From the NCBI RefSeq assembly GCF_033118175.1, contig NC_083699.1:45915001-45979000 (forward strand): a DNA stretch of 64,000 nt, written 5' to 3'. Of the stretch, positions 24,691 to 39,600 are shown piece by piece. The notes below the pieces were generated by a model, which saw nothing but the letters and a program-made list of their open reading frames with translations, did no database searches and was not told the origin of the DNA. How positions within the stretch are numbered: position 1 is the stretch's first letter; each line of letters begins with the position of its first letter. Origin of the DNA: Dama dama. Its lineage: Eukaryota > Chordata > Mammalia > Artiodactyla > Cervidae. A program made the position numbers and the translations under genes.

Positions 24691-27600
24691 GCCGGCTCCA
24701 GCCAGTCATTCTCAACATGCAGATTTTCTTTCATTGACAGAAACAGGCCCCCTGCAGAATTCCTACAAAGCTGCTTACAGCAGGTCGACAGCATCGCTCG
24801 GAAGCACAGAAGGAAAAAAAATGACTAAGTGCTCCTTCCTCACCAAGAGGCACTCAGTCTTTTCTTGCATCCCAGAGGCTAGCAGGGGGAAGCCTGTAAA
24901 GGCACGGAAGTACCTCAATGCGAGGGTGAGCCTGCACTCATGAAGCAGGGGCTGGCCACTGTCCTGGCGAGGGAGGAGGCTGGCTGGAAAGTCCTGCTCC
25001 CTGTGGGCCTGGCCCCCCACCCACAGACTGAGGCTGCTGACCCCTCCTCCACAGGTGCCCAGGATGCCCTCGGACGGCCATGCTAGGAGGGGGCTGCCTC
25101 GTGTGTAATGGCTGAGGGAGTGAGTGGGCACAGTCCCCGTGGAGCGTGTCCTCTCTGGTGGAGACATGCAGAAATCCGTGCAGCCCACTCAAATGACCTC
25201 TCTACTGAGTCACGGGTCACACTCAGGTTCTGTCGCCGTTCATCTGGTGCCCTGACCAGCCCAGCTGGTGCACACTTCGAGGATCAGTGAAAATAACCCA
25301 ATTCTCCCTCCAGGCAAGTTTCCACATCTTATCTGTCTGGTCCGTCCCTTCTCTTGTGTGTTCTGCATCACTGGAATTCCTTGTAAAACCCAATGTTTTA
25401 TCCTGCTGTTAGACAGGGCCTTGCCTGAGAACAAAGGCAGAGCACAAGAGAGTCCTATGGAGAGTTTTTAATCTGTAAAATGGGAACAACCGATAATAGA
25501 CTCGGTCCTGCCTACTGCCCTGGGGAGTTCCTGCTGAGGCAGTGGGGTGTAGTGGGTATGGGTAACGACAGGGTTTCTGAGCCAGGACTTCTGAGCCAGG
25601 TTCAGATCCCCAGGTCTGCCAATTATAACTATGACGATGGTGATGATGTTTTCTTGGGCATGTTACTTAAACTCACTTAATCCCAGTTTTCTCTTCTGGG
25701 AAACAAATATGTAAAGGTCTTTGCCTCGGGCTATTAGAAGGATTATACCAAACAGTGTTTGTAAAGTATAGAACATATCATGTGTGGCTCATGACACAAC
25801 CTCAGTCACTGTGAGCAATGGTCTTAAAATGCTTAGTGAGCTGAGTGATGTGGATACAGTGTATGCTGTATTGAGGGGCCATTCTTCTCTCCACCTCCCC
25901 CAGCATGGCAGGAAGTAGGTCTTCAAATCCCTCAGTATGTGCCCCAAAGCCACCAAGCCACCCTCTGAGAGTTAAGTCACAAAACTATAAAGGTCAAAGA
26001 CCACACAGGAGGTAAACACATCACCTTAGCGACACAGAGTGGCTCCAGGGCCTCACAGTGGGAGTGCACAAACGTTCCCTTCTGTACCCGACGGTCAGGC
26101 AGAAGCCCAGCTGGTTGGCAACAGACACAGACAATGAGAGGAGGTCAAGGGCACGGATGCCTACTGTGGCCAAAGAGTGGGGACAGATGCCCCGGGTGCT
26201 GCAGCCCAGTGTTACAAAACATTTGAACTGTGCAACGCTGGGAGCAAGAGAGGCTGCAAACCATAGGAAGTGGCGACCTGGGGCCCAGCATCTGACCACA
26301 GGCCTCAGTTCCTTTGGTGTGTGGTCTGGAGGAGCAAGGTCATGATCAGGCTGTGGCCAATCTACCAAGGGCCTCCCAGCTGGTGAGGTGGGTCAGGCCA
26401 GCTCCCCTGTCCTCACAAGGTTTTCTTTCAAATCCCGCCCACCTCAGAATATGTTTGCTGAATGAGTGTGTGACGGAACAGGTGGGTGAATGCAGCATCC
26501 CACTCATCAAGTAAAATATGCTCTTGCTCCCCTTCAACCATCAAGGATCCAGAATCTTTAAGAAATACTGCTCTGGGGAAAAAAAAAAAAAAGAAATACT
26601 GCTCTGAAAAGCCAGGGAGACCACCCTGTCCCACCACCCTAAGCTGCTGCTGGTTGATTGACAGGCTTGCAGCTTAATTTTCATCATTACACCTTCCAAA
26701 TTTGGAAAACTCAGCAGTGGCCACAGGACTGGAAAAGGTCAGTTTTCATTCCAATCCCAAAGAAAGGTAATGTCAAAGAATGCTCAAACTACCACACAAT
26801 TGCACTCATCTCACACACTAGCAAAGTAATGCTCAAAATTCTCCAAGCCAGGCTTCAACAGTACATGATCTGTGAACTTCCAGATGTTCAAGCTGGATTT
26901 AGAAAAGGCAGAGGAACCAGAGATCAAATTGACAACATCTGTTGGATCATCAAAAAAGCAAGAGAGTTCCAGAAAAACATCTACTTCTGTCTTCTTGACT
27001 ATGCCAAAGCCTTTGACTGTGTGGATCACAACAAATTGGAAAATTCTTCAGGAGATGGGAATACCAGACCACCTGACCTGTCTCCTGAGAAATCTGTATG
27101 CAGGTCAGGAAGCAACAGTTAGAACTGGACATGGAACAACAGACTGGTTCCAAATTGGGAAAGAGGTACGTCAAGACTGTGTATTGTCACCCTGCTTATT
27201 TAACTTATATGCAGAGTACATCATGAGAAATGCTGGACTGGATGAAGCACAAGCTGGAATCAAGATTTCTGGGAGAAATATCAATAACCTCAGATATGCA
27301 GATGACACCACCCTTATGGCAGAAAGAGAATAAGAACTAAAGAATCTCTTGATGAAAATGAAAGAGGAGAGTGAAAAAGTTGGCTTAAAACTCAACATTC
27401 AGAAAACTAAGATTATGGCATCTGGTCCCATCACTTCATGGCAAATAGATGGGGAAACAGTGGAAACCATGAGAGACTTTCTTTTCTTGGGCTCCCAAAT
27501 CACTGCAGATGGTGACTGCAGCCATGACATTAAAAGACACTTGCTCCTTGGAAGAAAAGTTATGACCAACCTAGACAGCATATTAAAAAGCAGAAACATT

Positions 27601-30600
27601 ACTTTGTCAGCAAAGGTCTGTCTAGTCAAGGCTATGGTTTTTCCAGTAGTCATGTATGGATGTGAGAGTTGGACTGTAAAGAAAGCTGAGCACCGAAGAA
27701 CTGATGCTTTTGAACTGTGGTGTTGGAAAAGACTCTTGAGAGTCCCTTGCACTGCAAGCAGTTGTAACCAGTCCATCCTAAAGGAAATCAGTCCTGGGTA
27801 TTCATTGGAAGGACTGATGTTGAGGCTGAAACTCCAATACTATGGCCACCTGATGTGAAGAACTGACTCATTGGAAAAGACCCTGATGCCAGGAAAGATT
27901 GAAGGTGGGAGGAGAAGGGGACGACAGAGGATGAGATGGTTGGATGGCATCACCGACTCGATGGACATGAGTTTGAGTAAATTCCAGGAGTTGGTGAAGG
28001 AGAGGGAAGCCTGGAGTGCTGCAGTCCATGGGGTCACAAAGAGTCAGACACGACTGAGTGCCTGAACTGAACATCTTCCAAAATTTCTACAATAAACACA
28101 TCTTACTTTTAAGAAGAGAACATACGCATCACCAGAAGACCCGAAGAGTCACACATCTGACAAGCTACACTGTCCCCTGCTCACATATTCAACAGTCTGT
28201 ACCGGGAGATTTATAATCCCCTTTGACCTGCAGTGTCTACGTCTAGTGAGTTTCTCAGTTATTCAGGACTCAGGGCTTTGCCGTGTGTCGTGTACGTGTG
28301 TTTCAGGGAATGAAACAGGAGGACTGTGCTGGGGGGAGGCAGGGGTTCTGGGCGGCGGGCAGCTGAGCTTCTAAAAATATATTCCTTATTTAACAAGGGC
28401 AAACGTACTCATTTCCACTTGCCTCACTTATGAGTGTGATCCCATCCCCTTGGAATTTACATAGTTAAGCAAATAAATGTCTAAAAAGAGAGAGAATAGA
28501 GGAGAGGAAGGAAAAGGGCTGCAAAACACAGAAATGGCCCAAAACAGTCATAGAGACAAATTTCCAAATTTTTCAAGGTCACGGTCCAATCCTGACCTCA
28601 GTTAGGGTTTCCAGAGTGAGAGTGAGTGTAGCTTCCCACCCTCCCCCTCCCGCCTCCCCCTCCCCATCTCACCAACCCCACTGTCCCTTGCCCTCACTGA
28701 ACACACTCTGCGCTCAGGCTCCCTCTCTCCCTGGAGCCTTGGACTCAGCTTGGACTGCTGGCTCCCGGCCGCCAAGCCGTACACCTTGGGTGTCTGCCCA
28801 TTCTGAGACCAAACCCAAGAAACAAACAGCATCGAATGCAGGACTTCGGCATACACAGACCCTGAATGGTCCCTGGTCTGAAATAGAATCTCTCCCTCAA
28901 AACCCAGCTCTCAGGGACCAGCTGTCTTTGTTCCAGGACTGAGAGATAGAGATGAGGGCAGCCCAGGCCTCCAGACCTAAAAGCTTGTGCACAACAGCCT
29001 GGCAGGGGAGGCAGGCCCCTGCAGCCCTCCAGGCCACACAACAGAAGGGGTGTAAGAGATGCATGGGCTGTGGGCACCCAAGAGAGGGAGGCTTTAATCC
29101 CTGGGGTGTGTGTGGGGGTGGGGGAGTAGGTGGTATCTGGGTATGATTCTGACATGTGGAAACTGGGCCAGAGAAAACCCAGGAAGAAAGGCCCAGAACC
29201 CTGGGGACGAGGGAGCAGTCCCTGGCCAAGCAGGGCATGTAGGTGAGGGCGAGGAAGGGGCACAAGGCCAGGGCAGGTGTGCATGTGGCCTGCACGCCAC
29301 GGGATCTGGACTCTACCCCTGAAAATCACATGCTCTAAGTCTTTCAGATTTCAAGGTTCACTATGAGTCCAACAAGTATGGGAGACTGACTCGGGACCTG
29401 TGGCTCATTACTTTGCCAAATAAAGCCACTAGGACCAAAACCAAAACCTCAGCACCAACTAACCACTTCCTATTATCATCAAGTCATAAAAAGGTATTTA
29501 AACATCAAAAGAGTGGGAGAACCCAAACAACCCAGAACAAAGGTGTCCCCCGCTGACACCACCTGTCCATGATGCTGTCCTTGTTCTCACTGGCCGCAGA
29601 CAAAGGGAAACTTCCTTCTGACCAGGGCTGGGAGCCACAGCTTGTGGGGCTGAGAGGGACAGGACCACAGACCTAAGAGTTATACCCATTTCTGTATCAC
29701 AGAATGTGATGTGTCTTGTTCACAGATCCAAAAATTCACAATGAGACAAAGCTTATGAAAGTGCCAGGTAGGATGCCCACCAAGGGCCTCTGTATCACCC
29801 CAGTGGCATCACAGGGAGCAGCTGGTGCTCCTTGGAGGGGAAGAAAGGCTTCCCTGGTCAAATGGGTTTGGGAACCATGGAGACTCTTTAAAAAGTTTGT
29901 CTTTCAGCATTTATTTCTCTAAGACATGACTGTTTCCAGTAACTCAGTGGGCAGTGCTTCCCTGACTCATCTGACCACAGAAAGCCCTGCCCAGCGCAGA
30001 TTGTGTAGGAAAGTCCTTGGAAGATGCTTATGCACTATTCAGCAGGCACGAGGTCAGCGTGGAGGAGTAGAGAGATGCAGGTACCGTGGAGGCATGGGCA
30101 AGCCCGGGTGAAGGAGGACGCGTGCACCCACCAGCAGACCCAGCACGTACCTCGAGGTCGGAGTTGATGGAAGAGACCTGGGAGGAGCTGCTGGAGGACA
30201 CACGGGCCTGGATGACCTGAACTGGAGGGTAGGAGGGGGGCTCCTGCAGGGACGCGGCTCCTGTGTTTGTCTGTCCGTCGCCAGGCAGCCTGCTGGCACT
30301 GCAGCTCACCTGCAAGGTGTGTGGGGAAGGGCAGGCAGAGACTTGGTTTACATTTTTGTTTTTTGCACTGTCCTTCAGCAGGGCATTCATGTCCTTCAGC
30401 GTTCAAAAGATAGGAAAGGATGTAGCATGCAGCAGTCTCCACCCTCCTCCCGAAGCCACCGAACTCCCCGCACAGGCAGCCAGCACTCGTTTGTGTCCTT
30501 CCAAACTTTCTGTGCACACACGAGCAAATGCATGGACATATTCCCCCCATTCTACTAACATTAGTGCACTCCATAGTCCTTATGTATCTTCCTTTCTTTT

Positions 30601-33600
30601 CCACTTAACAACATGCCTGAGAAACAGTACTACCGCAGTCTATTTTTGTAGCATTGTATTGTTGTTCACAATCTGCTTAACCAGCCCCCTGCTGATGGAC
30701 ATTTTAGGGTATTCCCAAACTCTTGCTTTTACAGTCATTACTGAGTGTGGCAAATTATATTTTACATTCAAAATTTCAGGATATACAGGATAAATTCTTA
30801 GAAGTGGAATTGCTTAGTCAGAGGGTATGCACACTTGTCATTTGGATAGCTCTAGGCAAAAGTAGGGCTTCCCTTGTGGCTCAATGGTAAAGAATCCGCC
30901 TGCAGTGTGTGAGACCTGGGTTCGATCCATGGGTTGGGAAGATCCCCTGGAGAAGGGAAAGGCTACCACTCCGGTATTCTGGCATGGAGAATTCCATGGA
31001 TTGTATAGTCGATGGGGTTGCAAAGAGTCAGAAATGACTGAGTGCCTTTCACTCTTACTTTCACTTGGCAAAAGTGCACTCCATCGAGGCTTAACCAACA
31101 CACCTGCCGGCAGACTATGAGAGTGCCTTGGGAAGGGTTAAGCAGGGAAGGAACTTGTGAGATTATCTAACTATCATCTATCTGCACCTATCTATCTAGA
31201 CTTCCCAGGTGGCCCCACCAATGCAGGAGACATGAGACGCAGGCTCGATCCCTGGTTTGGGAAGATGCCCTGGAGGAGGAAACAGCAACCTACTCCAGTA
31301 TTCTTGCCTGAAGAATCCCATGGGCAGAGAAGCCGGGCAGGCTATAGTCCATAGATTCTCAGAGTTGAACATGACTGAAACAACTTAGCAAGCACCCATT
31401 TCTATCTATCTATCATCTATCCCTCTGTTCAACTCAGAAGAGAGCTTCCTCCCACAGGGCACACAGGTTTCCACAGGAATCCTCGAGGCTATGGGCTGGG
31501 GTTTCAGTTCAGTTCAGTCACTCAGTTGTGTCTGACTCTTTGCGACCCCGTGGACTGTAGCGCCGGGCTTCCCTGTCCATCACCAACTCCCGGAGTTTAC
31601 TCAAACTCATGACTATTGAGTCAATGATGCCATCCAACCATCTCATACTCTGTCGTCCCCTTCTCCTCCCGCCTTCAATCCTTCCTGGCATCAGGGTCTC
31701 TTCAAATGAGTCAGTTCTTCACATCAGGTGGCCAAAGTATTGGAGTTTCAGCTTCAGCATCAGTCCTTCCAATGAACACCCAAGACTGATTTCCTTTAGG
31801 ATGGACTGGTTGGATCTCCTTGCTCTCCAAGAGACTTTCAAGAGTCTTTTCCAACACCACAGTTCAAAAGCATCAATTTTTCGGTGCTCAGCTTTCTTTA
31901 CAGCCCAACTCTCACATCCATACATGACTACTGGAAAAACCATAGCTTTGACTAGATGGATCTTTGTTGGCAAAGTAATGTCTCTGCTTTTTAATATGCT
32001 GTCTAGGTTGGTCATAACTTTTCTTCCAAGGAGCAAATGTCATTTAATTTCATGGTTGCATTCACCATCTGCAGTGATTTGGGAGCCCAAGAAAAGAAAG
32101 TCTGTCACTGTTTCCATTGTTTCCCCATCTATTTGCCATGAAGTGATGGGACCAGATGCCATGATCTTAGTTTTCTGAATGTTGAGTTTTAAGCCAACTT
32201 TTTCACTCTCCTCTTTCACTTTCATCAAGAGATTCTTTAGTTCTTATTTTCTTTCTGCCATAAGGGTGGTGTCATCTGCATATCTGAGGTTATTGATACT
32301 TCTCCTGGCAATCTTGATTCCAGCTTGTGCTTCATCCAGCCCAGCGTTTCTCATGATGTACTCTGCATATAAGTTAAATAAGCAGGGTGACAATATACAG
32401 CCTTGACATACTCCTTTTCCAATTTAGAACCAGTCTGTTGTTCCATGTCAAGTTCTAAATGTTGCTTCCTAACCTGCATACAGATTTCTCAGGAGGCAGG
32501 TCAGGTGTTCTGGTATTCCCATCTCTTGAAGAATTTTCCACAGTTTGTTGTGATCCACACAGTCAAAGTCTTTGGCATAGTCAAGAAAACAGAAATAGAT
32601 GTTTTTCTGGAACTCTCTTGCTTTTTTGATGATCCAACAGATGTTGTCAATTTGATCTCTGGTTCCTCTGCCTTTTCTAAATCCAGCTTGAACATCTGGA
32701 AGTTCACAGTTCATGTACTGTTGAAGCCTGGCTTGGAGAATTTTGAGCCTTACTTTGCTAGTGTGTGAGACAAGTGCAATTGTGCGGTAGTTTGACTATT
32801 CTTTGGTGTTGCCTTTCTTTGGGATTGGAATGAAAACTGAACTTTTCCAGTCCTGTGGCCACTGCTGAGTCTTCCAAATTTGCTGGCATACTGAGTGCAG
32901 CACTTTCACAGCATCATTTTTTAGGATTTGAAATAGCTCAACTGGAATTCCATCACCTCCACCAGCTTTGTATTGATGCCTCCTAAGACCCACTTGACTT
33001 CACATTCCAGATGTCTGGCTCTAGGTGAGTGGTCACACCATCATGATTATCTGGGTCGTGAAGATCTTTTTTGTGTAGTTCTGTACATTCCTGCCACCTC
33101 ATCTTAATATCTTCTGCTTCTGTTAGGTGCATACCATTTCTGTCCTTTACTGAGCCCATCTTTGCATGAAATGTTCCCTTGGTGTCTCTAATTTTCTTCA
33201 AGAGATCTCTAGTCTTTTCCATTCTGTTGTTTTCCTCTATTTCTTTGCATTGATCACCAAGGAAGGCTTTCTTTTCTCTCCTTGTTATTGTTTGGAACTC
33301 TGCATTCAAATCGGTATGTCCTTTTCTCCTTTGCCTTTAGCTTATCTTCACAGCTATTTGTAAGGCTTCCTCCTACAACCATTTTGCCTTTTTGCATTTC
33401 TGTTTCTTGGGGATGGTCTTGATCACTGTCTCCTGTACAATGTCACGAACCTCCATCCATAGTTCTTCAGGTACTGTCTATCAAATCTAATCCCTTGAAT
33501 CTATTTGTCATTTACATTGTATAATCGTAAGGGATTTGATTTAGGTCACACATGAATGGTCTAGGGGTTTTCCCTACTGTCTTCAGTTTAAGTTTGAATT

Positions 33601-36600
33601 TGGCAAGAAGGAGTTCATGATCTGAGCCACAGTCAGTTCCTGGTCTTGTTTTTGCTGACTGTATAGAGCGTCTCCATCTTCAGCTGCAAAGAATATAATC
33701 AATCCGATTTCTGTATTGACCACCTGGTGATGTCCATGTGTAGAGTCTTCTCTTGTGTTGTTGGGAAAGGGTGTTTGCTATGACCTGTGCGTTCTTGGCA
33801 AAACCCTATTAGCCTTTGCCCTGCTTCATTCTATAGTCCAAGGCCAAGTTTGTCTGTTACTCCAGGTATTTTTTGATTTCCTACTTTTGCATTCCAGTCC
33901 CCTATGATGAAAAGGACATCATTTTTGGGTGTTAGTTCTAAAAGGTCTTGTAGGTCTTCATAGAACCGTTCAACTTCAGCTTCTTCAGCATTACTGGTTG
34001 GGGCATAGACTTGGATTACTGTGATACTGAATGGTTTGCTTTGGAAACGAACAGAGATCATTCTGTCATTTTTGAGATTGCAGCCAAGTATTGCACATCG
34101 GACTCTTTTGTTGACTATGATGTCTACTCCATTTCTTCTAAGGGATTCTTGCCCACAGTAGTAGATATAATGGTCATCTGAGTTAAATTCACCCATTCCA
34201 GTCGATTTTAGTTTGCTGATTCCTAAAATGTTGATGCCATCTCCTGTTTGACCACTTTCAATTTGCCTTGACTCATGGACCTAACATTCCAGGTTCCTAT
34301 GCAATATTGCTCTTTACAGCATCGGACTTTACTTCCATCACCAGTCACATCCACAACTGGATGTTGTTGTTGCTTTGGGCTCAATCTCTTAATTCTTTCT
34401 GGAGTTATTTCTCCACTGATTTCCAGTAGCATATTGGGCACCTACCGACTTGGGGAGTTCATCTTTCAGTGTCCTATCTTTTTGCCTTTTCATACTGTTC
34501 ATGGGGTTCTCAAGGCAAGAATACTGAAGTGGTTTGCCATTCCCTTCTCCCGTGGACCACATGACCCGTCTGTCTTGGGTGGCTCATAGTTTCATTGAGT
34601 TAGACAATGCTGTGGTCCATGTGATTAGATTAGTTAGTTCTCTGTGATTGGTTTTCAGTCTGTCTGCCCTCTGATGGAGAAGGATAAGAGGCTTATGGAA
34701 GCTTCCTGATGGGAGAGACTGACTGAGGGGGAAACTGGATCTTGTTCTGATGGGCAGGGGCACACTCAGTAAATCTTTAATCCAATTTTCTGTTGATGGG
34801 TGGAGCTGTGTTCCCTCCCTGTTATCTCAGTTCAGTTCACTTCAGTTGGTAAACTGCAGGTGGTTCTGCCTGCAATGCGGGACACCTGTGTTCGATTCCT
34901 GCATTGGGAAGATCCCCTGGAGAAGGGGAAGCCTACCCACTCCAGTATTCTGGCCTGGAGAATTCCATGGACTGTACAGTCCACTCGGTTGCAAAGAGTC
35001 AGACACAAGTGAGCAACCTTTCACTTTCAAACGGTGGAGGTAATGAAGATAACAGCGACCTCCTTCAAAATGTCCCATGCTTGCACTGCTACACTCAGTG
35101 CCCCCAACCCTGCAGCAGGCCACCACCGACCCACGCCTCTGCCAGAGACTCCTGGACACTCACGGCAAGTCTGGGTCAGTCTCTTGTGGGGTCACTGCTC
35201 CTTTCTCCTGGGTCCTGGTGCATACAAGGTTCTGTTTGTGCCCTCCAAGAGTCTGTTGCCCCAGTCCTGTCTAAGTTCTGGTGGCTCTATGGTGGGGTTA
35301 ATGGTGACCTCCTCCAAGAGGGTTTATGCCACATCCATGTCTGCTGAGCCCAAAACCCCTGTCCCTGCAGCAGGCCACTGCTGATCTGTACCTCTGCAGG
35401 GGACACTCAAACACAGGTCTGTCTCAGTCTCCGTGGGGTCTCTGGGTCCTGGTGCACACAAGGTTTGTTTGAGCCCTCTGAGGGTCTCTGGTGGCTATGG
35501 GGTTTGATTCTAAACACGATTTCGCCCCTCCTGCTGTCTTGCTATCTCAAATCCTAAAAGATGGTGCTGTTAAAGTGCTGCACTCAGTATGCCAGCAAAT
35601 TTGGAAGACTTAGCAGTAGCCACAGGACTGGAAAGGTCAGTTTTCATTCCAATCCCAAAGAAAGGTAATGTCAAAGAATGCTCAAACTAACACACAACTG
35701 CACTCATCTCACATGCTAGCAAACTAATGTTCAAAATTCGCCAAGCCAGGCTTCAACAGTACATGAACCGTGAACTTCCAGATGTTCAAGCTGGATTTAG
35801 AAAAGGCAGAGGAACCAGAGATCAAATTGACAACATCCGTTGGATCATCGAAAAAGCAAGAGTTCCAGAAAAACACCTACTTCTGTTTTCTTGACTATAT
35901 CAAAGCCTTTGACTGTGTGGATCACAACAAACTGTGGAAAATTCTTCAAGAGTTGGGAATACCAGACCACCTGACCTGCCTCTTGAGAAATCTGTATGCA
36001 GGTTAGGAAGCAACATTTAGAACTTGACATGGAACAGCAGACTGGTTCCAAAGAGGAAAAGGAGTATGTCAAGGCTGTATATTGTCACCCTGCTTATGTA
36101 ACTTATATGCAGAATACACCAAGCTCAAGCTGGAATCAAGATAGCTGGGAGAAATATCAATAATCTCAGCTATGTAGATGACACCACCCTTATGGCAGAA
36201 AGCAAAGAAGAACTAAAGAGCCTCTTGATGAAAGTGAAAGAGGAGAGTGAAAAAGTTGGCTTAAAACTCAACATTCGGAAAACTAAGATCATGGCATCTG
36301 GTCCCATCACTTCATGGCAAATAGATGGGGAAACTGGGGAAACCATGAGAGACTTTATTTTTTTTGGCTCCAAAATCACTGCAGATGGTGACTGCAGCCA
36401 TGAAATTAAAAGACGCTTGCTCCTTGGAAAGAAAGTTATGACCAACCTAGGCAGCATATTAAAAAGCAAAGACATTACTTTACCAACAAATATCCGTCTA
36501 GTCAAGGCTTTGGTTTTTCTAGTAGTCATGTATGGATGTGAGAATTGGACTATAAAGAAAGCTCAGAGCAGAAGAATTGTTGCTTTTGAACTGTGGTGTT

Positions 36601-39600
36601 GGAGAAAACCCTTGAGAGTCCCTTGGACTGCAAGGAGATCCAATCAGTCCATCCTAAAGGAAATCAGTCCTGAATATTCATTGGAAGGACTGATGCTGAA
36701 GCTGAAACTCCAATACTTTGGCCATCTGATGCAAAGATTTGACTCATTGGACAAGACCCTGTTGCTGGGAAAGATTGAAGGTGGGAGGAGAAGGGGATGA
36801 CAGAGGATGGGATGGTTGGATGGCATCACCGATTCAATGGACATGAGTTTGAGTAAACTCCGGGATTTGGTGATGGACAGGGAGGCCTGGTGTCCTGCAG
36901 TCTATGGAGTTGGAAAGAGTCGGACACGACTGAGTCACTGAACTGAACTGAACTGATCTCTCTGTCTGTCTCAGAAGACAGCTTCCCCTCACAGGGCACA
37001 TGGTTTTCCACAGAGATCCTCGAGGCTGTGGGCTGGGGTTTCAGAGCACGCATATCTATCTATCTGTCATCATCAATCTATCTCTCTGTACATTTCAGGA
37101 GAGAGCACCCTTCTACAGGGCACACAGGTTTCCACAAGATCCTTGAGGCTGTGGGCTGGGGTTTCAGAGCCAGGCAGTCATCACACTGACGCAGCACAGG
37201 AGGAGCAACCTGCCTTCCAGACCATGTGTCCACCAGCTAACTGTGTGACCTTGGCAAAAAACCTCCTCCTCCTAAGCATCACTTTCCTAACATGTAGGTA
37301 GGGCTGGTAGCCCCTGCCTGTCCTCCTCTTAAGTGGTGTCACGAGGATAAGATTTAGTAAACGCCCTGGACACATGAGAAGAACAGTGCTTGTACTGGTC
37401 CCCAAATCACGCAGGGCTGCAACCCTAGACAGGTCAAGGGCACAGATCCCTGTGAGAGTCGGCTGGAAGGGAGGAAAATCCACAAAGGAGACACAGGCAG
37501 AGACACAGGGGTGTGGCAGAGGCCTCCCAGCCACAACAACGAAAGAATCTATAAAGTCCCCAGGGCTGACCACCTGAGTCACAGATAAAACGGAGTTTCA
37601 AATGCCGTGAGTTGTGGACTCCTAGGACCCCACGCCCTCAGCCCTTCAGGCCCAGTCTGGCCCCAGCTGTGCCTCTTGGGAAATCTCTCACAGGAGGGGA
37701 TGTTGGGAAGAGTGGGCACCCCACTGGCTCGTTTGCCTGCTTCACAGGGTAGTCCAAACAGGATGTGTATTAAAGCACATGGCATCACAGTACCAAACCA
37801 CAACATGCCCAGCAGGGCATTCTCATTTAAAAAAAAAATATGCTAACAAAGCAGGCATGAAATGGTGGCAGAAAAAGCATGTCCTTTCTATAAAAGCTCA
37901 GGGCACAGAATCAGACAGGCTTAGTCTGAAACCTATTTTTGAGATTTTCCAACTATGGGATCTTGGGCAAGTGAGTTAACCTCTCTGTGACTTGTTCTAA
38001 AATAATAACAAAGTATTAAATATAATAACATAATAATAATTCAATAATTTCTATAACAATAGAAATAACACTTGTATCTACTTCCAGTTGTTATAAGAAT
38101 TTGTGCTGATGATAATTAAAAAAAACATTTATCAAGCCTTTACTGGGTGTCAGCCATTATGCCAAGTAAGAAGCTGCATAACTCTGTAAGGAAAGACACA
38201 GACTGGGTAGAGACAGGTATGAATCCTGGTTCCAACACCAGCAGATCGTGTGACCTTGAGCAAGCTTCTTAAGCTCAACCGGCCCCTTTTCCTTCTCTGT
38301 AAAATGAACACAGTAACCTCAAGGGTTAGGTGTTGGGATTAAATGATGTAATCTATGTAAAGCACTCAGACCAGTACTCTAAGCACTATGACCAGTACAG
38401 TTATCACCAGAAGGGTTGGTTGTTATCAGTTACTCAGAGCCTGACAGGCAGCTATTCCTCAGTAAACAGACCACCACGGGAATGACGACTCTTCTGCTCA
38501 GGCTAGAGGCAGGGCTCCAGGCTCCCAGCTGGGAGCTGTCATGAAGACAACGCTCGCCCTCTGGCGGACACAGAAGGAAGAGAACAAGACAACACAGTCC
38601 TCCCAGAGTCTGTTTCCCAGCAGGCATCCTCTCAAGACTCAGATACCGGGAGTGTTGCGATTAAGTGAACGCAACTTTCGCATTATTGTTTTCTATTTTG
38701 CGTCATTCTTTTTTATTTTGCATTATTATTTTTCAGAAATTCCATGATTTCAAAATTTCTAATGCAAAGCGTTGGCCAGATGCTGCCAGGGTTCCTTGTG
38801 CTTTCCCCAGGGCTTCCAGTCACCCACTTACCCACCCACCCTCCCGACGGAAGAAGAGCTTAATGGCCAAAGTAGGCTCTTAATTGTGAAAGCGTGCTCC
38901 GAATCTCCCTAAACTTCACTTACATCACATACAGATTATCTGCACCCACTTCCCAAGAAACAACAATAAGAATAAAAACCTCTCTATCAGGACCAAACTC
39001 TGAGCGTCAGCATGTCCCAAGGTCAGCTCACTGGGGCCCCAACCACTGAACTCTTCATTCCAACACACCTGTGCTGAGAGCTTGTGACTCGATGCACCAG
39101 GGTTGAGGCAGATGAGACAGAAGGAGACAAAGTTTATATCCCAGCAGGAAACAGAAAACAAACAAAAGTAAAAGATCATGAAATGTGCTTTGCAGAGCAT
39201 TTTAACAAGTAATAAAGTAATACAGCAGAAGAGGTAATACACCCATTTGACTGGGTGGTGGAGGAAGAAGGGCCTTCGGAGAAAGTGATGTCTCTACTGA
39301 ACAGAAAGACGAGAAATAAGCAGACATGTAAAAAAATCAGGAGGAAGAGCGTGTAGGCAGAGGAATGAAGAGATACTATGTGTGGCCAGAGAGGAGTGAA
39401 GCAGGGTAGAAGAGGAGGCAGTCAGGGATTGGGCGAGCACGGGGCTGGGAGGGTCTAACAGGTCTGTGTTAGATTAGATTTTACTCTGCATGAAATGGGA
39501 AGCCATAAGTGAAGTGAAGTGAAATTCACTCAGTCGTGTCCGACTCTTTGTGACTCCATGGACTATACAGTCCATGGAATTCTCTAGGCCAGAATACTGG

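Larger units (their letters stand above)
15431..30150 (-). other. TMEM44: TMEM44 intron 9 (14.7 kb)
   Basis: The largest intron. It carries L1M fragments, (TG)n, G-rich sequence, two BovB LINEs, one Bov-tA SINE and a (CA)n tract. No coding sequence other than retrotransposon remnants was recognised. The stretches 15.5-18.5 kb and 28.1-30.1 kb appear mostly unique. Confidence 0.8.

Noticed and set aside
31719..34441. Functional BovB source element
   Set aside because: Copy 3 is nearly full length, but at least six frame breaks interrupt endonuclease and RT, so it cannot encode its own machinery.
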